Positions 11,574 to 17,710 of a stretch of DNA of 19,395 nucleotides are shown piece by piece. The stretch spans positions 1-19,395 of the forward strand of contig CAYHZS010000009.1 in NCBI GenBank assembly GCA_964361185.1. Reading direction: 5' to 3'. The position numbers and the translations under genes are program-made. The DNA is from JBAZYZ01 sp964361185 (GTDB taxonomy: Bacteria; Patescibacteriota; Minisyncoccia; Phycocordibacterales; VMEP01). The notes beneath the pieces were generated by a model. It was not told where the DNA came from. It ran no database searches and was given only the letters and a program-made list of their open reading frames with translations. The stretch's first letter is position 1, and each line of letters begins with the position of its first letter.

Positions 11574-11619
11574 GCATCTTACATCATAATTATCTATAGA
11601 TAATTATGATGTAAGATGC
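11574..11619. repeat. Perfect 46-bp palindrome without a loop
   Basis: Positions 11574-11596 are the exact reverse complement of 11597-11619, centred on CTATAG (ATCTATAGAT). It is AT-rich with GCATC/GATGC ends and lies between the convergent GNAT and rnhB genes. There is no adjacent U-tract. It could form a cruciform or a shared RNA 3' hairpin. Confidence 0.9.
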
Positions 11620-11656
11620 TTAGCGGTAAAGTTTAGTAATAATACTTTCCTGCTTT

Positions 11657-12286
11657 TTAATTTCTGTTTTTACTATTCAAAAAACTTCTTCTGTGTATTT
11701 CCGAAACCCCCAATTTTTTAATGGCGCGGTAATGAGCCTTGGTGCCATATCCTTTGTGAATTTCAAATCCATATTTGGGAAATTTTTTGGCCATGCGCTT
11801 CATTTTCCTGTCGCGCGAAACTTTGGCGATAATGGAGGCCGCGGCAATTATGGGTACGCTGTTATCACCACGAATAATCGTCTTTTGTTTTTTGTATTCT
11901 TTGGGCGCATAAAGCGTACCATCCAAAAGCACTTCGCATTCATTTGGTTGCAATTTTAATTTTTTTAGCGACATTGCAAGCGCCCTCCGAATCGCAAACA
12001 CTATCCCATTCCCGTCAATAATCTTGGCGCTGGAATATGACACCGCTGTTTTTATCTTTCCTTCTTTCTCTAACTGTTTTAATTTCCTAAACCACTCCTC
12101 ACGCTGATTCTCCGAAAACTTTTTTGAATCCCGAATTCCCTTCAGTATTTTTGTAGGTTGTTGGTTGTGGGTTGTTCGTCTGAACGCCACGACTCCCACA
12201 GAGACGGGGCCCGCAAGCGGTCCTCTTCCTGCTTCGTCCACACCTATCAAATAGTAAACTGTGCCACGTTTTTTGTGTTTTTGCAT
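11657..12286 (-). CDS. rnhB: Ribonuclease HII
   Basis: RNase HII removes ribonucleotides from DNA and RNA from RNA-DNA hybrids. The 209-residue protein has the signature GVDEAGRGPLAGPV (15-28; catalytic D17, E18), VLLDGTL (D122) and IIRGDNSVPIIAAASIIAKV (137-156; D141), with a typical C-terminal HKGYGTKAHYRAIKKLG. Residues about 36-48 (FRRTTHNQQPTKI) are an unusual low-complexity insertion. Its DNA is made of ACAACC/ACAACCT words like those of the intergenic word repeats in this window. The start at 12286 has no Shine-Dalgarno; a TAAAAT hexamer ends 11 nt upstream. It is convergent with the GNAT gene and divergent from dnaE. Confidence 0.96.
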   Translation of the reverse strand: MQKHKKRGTVYYLIGVDEAGRGPLAGPVSVGVVAFRRTTHNQQPTKILKGIRDSKKFSENQREEWFRKLKQLEKEGKIKTAVSYSSAKIIDGNGIVFAIRRALAMSLKKLKLQPNECEVLLDGTLYAPKEYKKQKTIIRGDNSVPIIAAASIIAKVSRDRKMKRMAKKFPKYGFEIHKGYGTKAHYRAIKKLGVSEIHRRSFLNSKNRN

Positions 12287-12297
12287 AATTAAACTTT

Positions 12298-12303
12298 ATT
12301 TTA
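12298..12303 (-). promoter_or_regulatory. Possible -10 of rnhB
   Basis: TAAAAT on the minus strand ends 11 nt before the rnhB ATG, with only a weak TTACAA 16 nt further upstream. It is listed because it fits the short-leader pattern of neighbouring core genes. Confidence 0.35.
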
Positions 12304-12315
12304 ACATCGACCTTT

Positions 12316-12390
12316 TATCTTGTAACGTAAAATCTACAGCGTGTAACTTCTGGATTAAAAGGTTAAAAGTTATAAGCTACAAGTTACAGA
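12316..12390. repeat. Word-repeat spacer between rnhB and dnaE
   Basis: This stretch is made of TTGTAAC, TAAAAGTTATAAGCTACAAGTTACA and related words. TGTAACTT (12342-12349) and AAGTTACA (12381-12388) form an inverted pair. It resembles the repeats at 7085-7117 and 9845-9915. Confidence 0.45.
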
Positions 12391-12401
12391 AAGGACAATG
12401 G

Positions 12402-12407
12402 TATACT
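12402..12407 (+). promoter_or_regulatory. Probable -10 of dnaE
   Basis: TATACT ends 13 nt before the dnaE ATG, predicting a leader of about 7 nt. No convincing -35 lies at 16-18 nt; the region is occupied by the word repeat. No Shine-Dalgarno is present. Confidence 0.45.
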
Positions 12408-12420
12408 GTACGAAATAAAT

Positions 12421-15400
12421 ATGGAGTTAAAGTTTATACATTTACACACTCACTCCCACTATTCCCTCTTGGACGGCCTGTCCAAAGTGGACGAGATGGT
12501 CAAACTGGCCAAAAAGTATGAGATGCCAGCTCTCGCCATTACCGACCACGGCAATATGTACGGCGCGATTGATTTTTATAAAACTGCCAAATCGCACGGA
12601 GTAAAGCCAATCATCGGTGTTGAAGCCTACATTGCCGAGCGCACCCGTCACGACAAAGAGCCGGGCATTGACGCGCGCCGTTATCATCTGACCCTTCTTG
12701 CCTACAATAATATCGGTTATCACAACCTGATTAAGCTTGTCACGCTTGCAAATCTTGAAGGATACTATTACAAGCCACGCATGGACAAGGGATTGCTCCG
12801 GCAATATCACGAAGGAATTATCTGTCTGTCCGGCTGTTTCGGGGGAGAAGTTTCCCGCGCGCTCGCCCAGAGGAATGATGAAAAAGCCGAAGCAATCGCT
12901 CTCGAACATCAAGAAATTTTCGGCAAAGAGAATTATTTTCTGGAAATAATGCATCATCCAAACGTGGGAGGGATAGAAGAGGTAAGGAAAAAACTTATCG
13001 CGCTTTCCAAAAAGTTGGATATTCCTCTCGTCGCCACTCAAGATTCACACTACCTCTCTGCCGACGACCACAAGGCCCAGGATACTCTCCTTGCCGTACA
13101 AACCGGCACCGACACCAAAGATGAAAGCCGTCTAACATTCGGCGCGGATGATTTTTCGTTCATAGACACAAAAAAAGCTCTAGAATACTTCAAAGACACG
13201 CCGGAGGCCGTGACAAACACTATGAAAATCGCCGACCGAGTAAACATAGAGCTTGAGCTCGGCAAATGGGTCATGCCCAAATACGAATTGCCCGAAGGAG
13301 TTTCTCCTCTTGATGCTCTACGGAAGCTTGCATACGACGGCATTTCCTTCCGTGGACTCCAAAAAATAGATGCGGTCACGGACAGAATAGAATACGAGCT
13401 TAAAATTATCGATGATAAAGGATACACACCTTATTTTCTTGTCGTGGCGGATTTGCTCGCCTATGCCCGTAAACAAAAAATATATGCCACCACCAGAGGG
13501 TCCGCGGGTGGCTCGCTTGTTTCTTATTTAACCGGCGTCACCACGGTGGATCCGCTTCTTTACAAACTCCCGTTTGAAAGATTCCTGAATCCCGAACGCC
13601 CCAAGGCGCCCGATATTGATATGGATTTTGCCGATAACAGGCGCGATGAAATGATTGAGTATGTAAAACAAAAATATGGCGAAGACAGAGTGGCCCAGAT
13701 AGGAACATTCGGGACCATGATGGCGAGAGGCGCAGTTCGTGACGTAGCACGCGCCTTGGGACATCCTTACGCCGTGGGCGACAGATTATCTAACCTGATT
13801 CCGATGGGCTCGCAGGGATTCCCGATGACCATAGATCATGCCCTGGATATGGTCCCGGAACTCAAAGAAATGTGTAAAAAAGAGCCGGAAACGAAAGAAA
13901 TAATAGACCTGGCTAAAAAACTGGAGGGATGCGTTCGCCACATTTCCGTGCATGCCGCCGGGGTCGTCATTGCGCCGTCCACTCTTTCCGACTGGGCACC
14001 GCTCCAACACGACCCGAAAGGAGGAAAAGTTATCACCCAATATGACATGTATTCCATGACCGACGAATACGGCGGGGTGGGGCTACTTAAATTCGATTTT
14101 CTCGGAATCAGAAATTTGGCTATTTTGGGCGACGCCGTGCGATTGGTCAAGAAAATTTATGATATCGACATAGATATAGAGAACATTCCGCTCGATGATC
14201 CGAAAACTTTTGCCATGCTCGCCAAAGGCGAAACAATGGGGCTTTTCCAATTAAACGGCGCCGGCATGACAAGATACTTAAAAGAACTGAAACCCACGAG
14301 TATTCACGACATAAATGCCATGGTTGCTCTATACCGCCCTGGTCCTATGGAGAAAATTCCCGATTACATCGAACGTAAGCATAATCCAAAACTCGTCACT
14401 TACCTTGACCCAAGGATGGCGGATATTCTTGATCAGTCACGCGGGGTTATAACCTACCAGGACGATGTTCTTTTGATTGCCATAAAAATTGCTGGCTATA
14501 GCTGGCTTGAAGCCGATGTGCTCCGCAAAGCCATGGGCAAAAAAATTCCGAAGGAAATGGCAGCGCAGGAAGAAAAATTTATTTCTGGATGCATAGATAA
14601 AGGAATGAAACCTGAAAAAGCGATGGAGCTCTGGAAGCTGATTGAGCCTTTTGCCGCTTACGGATTCAATAAAGCTCACGCCGCAAGTTACGGCAAGGTT
14701 GCTTATCAGACTGCTTATATGAAAGCCAACTTCCCCGTGCCTTATATGACAGCCATAATGACTGCGGAATCGGGCGACGTAGAGAAGGTGGCAGAGACAA
14801 TAACGGAGTGCGAACGCATGGGCATAAAAGTGCTTCCGCCGAATGTGAACGAAAGTTTCGGCGATTTCACCATTGTCAAAAACGAAAACGAGGTCGAGCA
14901 AATCCGTTTCGGATTATATAGCGTTAAAAACCTGGGTACGGATATCGCTCAGTCAATCATTGATGAAAGGAAGCGTGGCGGGAAATATGAAACATTCACC
15001 GACTTTCTGACGCGCGTTAAGCACAAAAATCTCAATAAAAAATCGCTTGAGTCGCTCGTAAAATGCGGAGCTATGGACGAGATGGGAGAACGAGGAAGTC
15101 TTCTCGGCAACACGGAAGACGCTCTCGCTTTCAACCGTGGAATATCGAATGTAAATTCAAATCAAGATTCGCTCTTCGGAGGAATGGATACTGCCTTGCC
15201 CTCCATCCGATTAAAAGATTATCCTCCCGCGACTAAAGCGGAAAAGCTCTCGTGGGAAAAAGAACTTCTGGGTCTTTATATATCAGGCCATCCTCTTGAT
15301 GAGTGGCGCGACAAACTTGATAAGCGTGAAATGAGCATCAAAAAAATACGGGAATCGCTTAAAGAGGGTATGCTCGCGGTCGTAGCCGGTATCGTGCATG

Positions 15401-15615
15401 AATCCAAGGAAATCATCACTAAATCAAACGAAAAAATGGTCTTCCTTAAGATTGCTGATTTTACCGGAGAGATGGAAGCTGTCGTTTTCCCAAAGATTTA
15501 TAGGGACGCGAAGGAACTCCTCCAACCGGACAAATGCGTCGTTCTCCGCGGACGAATTTCCGAGAGAAACGGTCAGACAAGCATTATCGTGGAGGAAGTA
15601 AAGGAACTGAAATAG
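12421..15615 (+). CDS. dnaE: DNA polymerase III alpha subunit (replicative polymerase)
   Basis: This is the C-family polymerase that copies the chromosome. The 1064-residue protein begins with a PHP domain whose metal-binding pattern looks intact: HLHTHSHYSLLDG (7-19), TDHGNM (41-46), GVEAY (E68), YHL (H89), FLEIMHH and DSHYL. An intact site suggests the PHP domain may proofread. The polymerase palm holds PDIDMDFAD (397-405; D400, D402) and LKFDFLG (D559). Finger and helix-hairpin-helix regions follow (about 600-900). The protein ends directly after an OB-fold (about 980-1064, GMLAVVAGIVHESKE to SIIVEEVKELK), so the tau-binding C-terminal domain of the 1160-residue E. coli protein is absent. 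The gene starts a plus-strand block and is divergent from rnhB. The start has no Shine-Dalgarno. Confidence 0.97.
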   Translation: MELKFIHLHTHSHYSLLDGLSKVDEMVKLAKKYEMPALAITDHGNMYGAIDFYKTAKSHGVKPIIGVEAYIAERTRHDKEPGIDARRYHLTLLAYNNIGYHNLIKLVTLANLEGYYYKPRMDKGLLRQYHEGIICLSGCFGGEVSRALAQRNDEKAEAIALEHQEIFGKENYFLEIMHHPNVGGIEEVRKKLIALSKKLDIPLVATQDSHYLSADDHKAQDTLLAVQTGTDTKDESRLTFGADDFSFIDTKKALEYFKDTPEAVTNTMKIADRVNIELELGKWVMPKYELPEGVSPLDALRKLAYDGISFRGLQKIDAVTDRIEYELKIIDDKGYTPYFLVVADLLAYARKQKIYATTRGSAGGSLVSYLTGVTTVDPLLYKLPFERFLNPERPKAPDIDMDFADNRRDEMIEYVKQKYGEDRVAQIGTFGTMMARGAVRDVARALGHPYAVGDRLSNLIPMGSQGFPMTIDHALDMVPELKEMCKKEPETKEIIDLAKKLEGCVRHISVHAAGVVIAPSTLSDWAPLQHDPKGGKVITQYDMYSMTDEYGGVGLLKFDFLGIRNLAILGDAVRLVKKIYDIDIDIENIPLDDPKTFAMLAKGETMGLFQLNGAGMTRYLKELKPTSIHDINAMVALYRPGPMEKIPDYIERKHNPKLVTYLDPRMADILDQSRGVITYQDDVLLIAIKIAGYSWLEADVLRKAMGKKIPKEMAAQEEKFISGCIDKGMKPEKAMELWKLIEPFAAYGFNKAHAASYGKVAYQTAYMKANFPVPYMTAIMTAESGDVEKVAETITECERMGIKVLPPNVNESFGDFTIVKNENEVEQIRFGLYSVKNLGTDIAQSIIDERKRGGKYETFTDFLTRVKHKNLNKKSLESLVKCGAMDEMGERGSLLGNTEDALAFNRGISNVNSNQDSLFGGMDTALPSIRLKDYPPATKAEKLSWEKELLGLYISGHPLDEWRDKLDKREMSIKKIRESLKEGMLAVVAGIVHESKEIITKSNEKMVFLKIADFTGEMEAVVFPKIYRDAKELLQPDKCVVLRGRISERNGQTSIIVEEVKELK

Positions 15616-15617
15616 GG

Positions 15618-15646
15618 TTGACCTTCCTATTATTGAGGAGTAAATT
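15618..15646 (+). promoter_or_regulatory. Sigma-70-type promoter of the 97-residue orphan gene
   Basis: TTGACC (15618-15623) and TAAATT (15641-15646) are 17 nt apart. The -35 begins two bases after the dnaE stop codon. Transcription near 15653 gives a leader of about 27 nt containing AAGGAG (15668-15673). Confidence 0.65.
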
Positions 15647-15679
15647 AAAAACAGTCAAACAACCAGCAAGGAGAAAACG

Positions 15680-15973
15680 ATGGGAATGGAATTTCTGGTG
15701 TCACCTTCACCGTGCGACAGCATTTTTTGCGGCAAGAAACTTGCTGATCATCCACTTTTTGTGTCCAGCGAAGAGAAGAATCGAGACAGAATCATCGCGG
15801 GCATAGAAAGCCTGAACTTCAACGGATGGAGGAAAATCAAGTTTTATCCGGAATGGCCTCTGGAGTCGGTCGTAGTCGGGGACAATGAGAAAACAGCCCA
15901 ACTCAAGAATTTCGCTCTTCGCATCCGTGGGCCTCTCGCGGATTTCATGAAAAAGGCCGCCCAAGCCGACTAA
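15680..15973 (+). CDS. Small orphan protein, 97 residues, function unknown
   Basis: The start at 15680 is set by AAGGAG 6 nt upstream. The product begins MGMEFLVSPSPCDSIFCGKK and has a mixed charged composition with two Cys (within PCD and FCG). Predicted strands occur around WRKIKFYPEW and ESVVVGD, and a C-terminal amphipathic helix at PLADFMKKAAQAD. There is no signal peptide or membrane helix. No family is recognised. It is a complete cassette between dnaE and thrS: a promoter right after the dnaE stop codon, a ribosome site and a strong terminator 23 nt after its own stop. Confidence 0.7.
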   Translation: MGMEFLVSPSPCDSIFCGKKLADHPLFVSSEEKNRDRIIAGIESLNFNGWRKIKFYPEWPLESVVVGDNEKTAQLKNFALRIRGPLADFMKKAAQAD

Positions 15974-15996
15974 CCGGTTCCCGAAACCACAACTGC

Positions 15997-16027
15997 CCCG
16001 CGAAGATTCGCGGGTTTTTCTTTTTTT
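15997..16027 (+). terminator. Terminator of the 97-residue orphan gene
   Basis: CCCGCGA (15997-16003) pairs with TCGCGGG (16008-16014) around AGAT, followed by TTTTTCTTTTTTT. The weak -35 proposed for thrS begins at its very end. Confidence 0.92.
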
Positions 16028-16048
16028 GTAAAACATCGAGTAAATTGG

Positions 16049-16054
16049 TATTAT
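16049..16054 (+). promoter_or_regulatory. Probable -10 of thrS
   Basis: TATTAT ends 8 nt before the thrS ATG at 16063, so transcription would begin at or within 2 nt of the start codon. A weak TTGTAA lies 18 nt upstream. No Shine-Dalgarno is present. Confidence 0.5.
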
Positions 16055-16062
16055 GGAAAAAT

Positions 16063-17310
16063 ATGAGCGAAAACCAAAATGAGATGTCGGAACGCGACCA
16101 TAAAAAACTCGGCCGTGAATTGGAGCTTTTTTACATAGACGAAACAGTCGGAAAAGGGCTACCAATATGGCTTCCCAAAGGAGCAACCATACGCCGTGAA
16201 CTGGAAAGATTTATAACGGACGAGGAAATCAAGCGTGGGTACAGCCATGTCTACACCCCCGACATTGCCAAACTTGAACTATACGAAAAATCCGGACACT
16301 ACCCGCACTACAAAGATTCGATGTACGCACCTATTGAGATAGACGACGAAAAATTCATGCTCCGTCCGATGACATGCCCGCACCATTTCCAACTTTATCT
16401 TTCCAAGCCTCATTCTTACCGTGAACTTCCTATACGTATAGCGGAAATCGCCAAAATGTACAGGTATGAACAGTCCGGCGAGCTTATGGGGCTTCAGCGC
16501 GTGCGCGGATTTTGTCTTGCGGACGCCCACATAATTTGCAAAAGCGAAGAGGAAGCCGTGAGCGAAATAGGTGGCGCCTTGGATTTAATTGAATATGCGA
16601 ACGAAATATTAGGACTGAAAATGGGAGAAGACTACCACTACCGTCTGTCATTAGGAGATAGATCCAACACGAAAAAATATTATAAAGACGATGCCGGCTG
16701 GGAAAAAGCCGAGGAGCTTATGCGCAAACTCATGAAAAAGCGTGGAGTTGAGTTTGAAGAAGCGATAAATGAAGCTGCTTTTTATGGTCCAAAAATCGAC
16801 ATACAGATGAAAAACGCAAACGGCAAGGAGGATACTGCTTTCACCGTGCAATATGACCTTTCGGGGCCGGTACGCTTCAATCTTACCTATGTAGGCGAGG
16901 ACGGTAAAGAACACCGCGCTTTCGTAGTCCACCGTTCATCCATCGGCTCAATAGAAAGGACAATAGCTTTTCTTATAGAAAAATACGCCGGCGCTTTCCC
17001 GACATGGCTCTCTCCGGTACAGGTTGTTGCAATACCAATAAGCGAAAAACATATGGCCTACGCGCAATCCGTTTTTGCAAAACTGAAAGAAGCCGGAATC
17101 AGGGCAGAGTTAGACGAAACAAATGAATCACTCGGTAAAAAAATCAGAAACGCTAAAACAGGAAAAGTCCCCTATTTTCTGGTCATCGGCGACAAGGAGG
17201 TTGAGTCCGAGACCATAACGGTGGAAAGCCGAGATGACGGACAAGTAGGAGCGAAGAAAATAGAAGAATTCATTTCTTCTATGCAGAAAGAAATTACGGG
17301 GAGAAAATAA
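16063..17310 (+). CDS. thrS: Threonyl-tRNA synthetase, short form lacking the TGS and editing domains
   Basis: ThrRS charges tRNA-Thr with threonine. The 415-residue protein contains only the class II catalytic core and the anticodon-binding domain. The motif 1 helix is GATIRRELERF (40-50). Motif 2 is MYRYEQSGELMGLQRVRGF (132-150) and motif 3 is VVHRSSIGSIERT (288-300). The zinc ligands match E. coli: C105 in RPMTCPHH, H156 in LADAHIIC and H290. The anticodon domain (about 315-405) has VQVVAIPISEKHMAYA and ELDETNESLGKKIRNA. E. coli ThrRS is 642 residues; here about 240 N-terminal residues, comprising TGS (N1) and the Ser-tRNA-editing N2 domain, are absent. The upstream sequence is a terminator, so the gene is not simply cut by a wrong start. 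Ser-tRNA-Thr clearance must come from elsewhere or be tolerated. Confidence 0.95.
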   Translation: MSENQNEMSERDHKKLGRELELFYIDETVGKGLPIWLPKGATIRRELERFITDEEIKRGYSHVYTPDIAKLELYEKSGHYPHYKDSMYAPIEIDDEKFMLRPMTCPHHFQLYLSKPHSYRELPIRIAEIAKMYRYEQSGELMGLQRVRGFCLADAHIICKSEEEAVSEIGGALDLIEYANEILGLKMGEDYHYRLSLGDRSNTKKYYKDDAGWEKAEELMRKLMKKRGVEFEEAINEAAFYGPKIDIQMKNANGKEDTAFTVQYDLSGPVRFNLTYVGEDGKEHRAFVVHRSSIGSIERTIAFLIEKYAGAFPTWLSPVQVVAIPISEKHMAYAQSVFAKLKEAGIRAELDETNESLGKKIRNAKTGKVPYFLVIGDKEVESETITVESRDDGQVGAKKIEEFISSMQKEITGRK

Positions 17311-17331
17311 CCAAAACTCTGTATAAAAAAA

Positions 17332-17352
17332 CCGCCATTCGGCGGTTTTTTT
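17332..17352. terminator. Bidirectional terminator between thrS and the SMR-like gene
   Basis: CCGCC (17332-17336) pairs with GGCGG (17341-17345) around ATTC. It is preceded by seven A and followed by seven T, so it works in both directions. It overlaps the stop codon of the convergent membrane-protein gene. GGCGG can alternatively pair with CCGCC at 17354-17358. Confidence 0.92.
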
Positions 17353-17710
17353 ACCGCCACATAACTGTCGCGATAAATCCTATGACACCTAATATTAATC
17401 CGACAAGTGCGCCTTTTTCAGGCAGTTGATGAAAGAAAAAGTAAGCAAGAAATGGTTCAACAATGAGAATAGCAACAATAGACGAAACCGTTACCGTCCA
17501 AATATTTTTTGACGCACCATATCCTATTGCATACCCGAACAATAAAAGAGAACACCCTATTAACACTACTCCAAAAAGAAAAAAATTTTTGGGTTCGAAC
17601 AATGAATTTACCCCCGGTAGCCTAGCCGATAACATTTCCGCCCAAATATTCAAGCCTTCCGCTATAATCAGGATTATAAAAGAAAAAATAATTCCAAGTA
17701 TGTTAGACAT
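17351..17710 (-). CDS. Small multidrug-resistance (SMR)/EamA-like membrane protein
   Basis: The 119-residue protein is four hydrophobic helices (about residues 3-20, 43-63, 70-92 and 99-118) with short loops, the topology of SMR-type drug/metabolite exporters such as EmrE. Glu18 in IIAEGLNIWAE aligns with the essential membrane Glu14 of EmrE (LAEV). The third helix has a tryptophan near its start (IWTVTVSS), followed by EPFLAYFFFHQLP and a helix-4 GxxxGxIG pattern. Such half-size proteins normally act as antiparallel dimers; no partner gene is nearby, so it may be a homodimer. Its ATG overlaps the end of gyrB by 8 bases, so its translation is probably coupled to gyrB. The substrate is unknown. 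Confidence 0.75.
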   Translation of the reverse strand: MSNILGIIFSFIILIIAEGLNIWAEMLSARLPGVNSLFEPKNFFLFGVVLIGCSLLLFGYAIGYGASKNIWTVTVSSIVAILIVEPFLAYFFFHQLPEKGALVGLILGVIGFIATVMWR

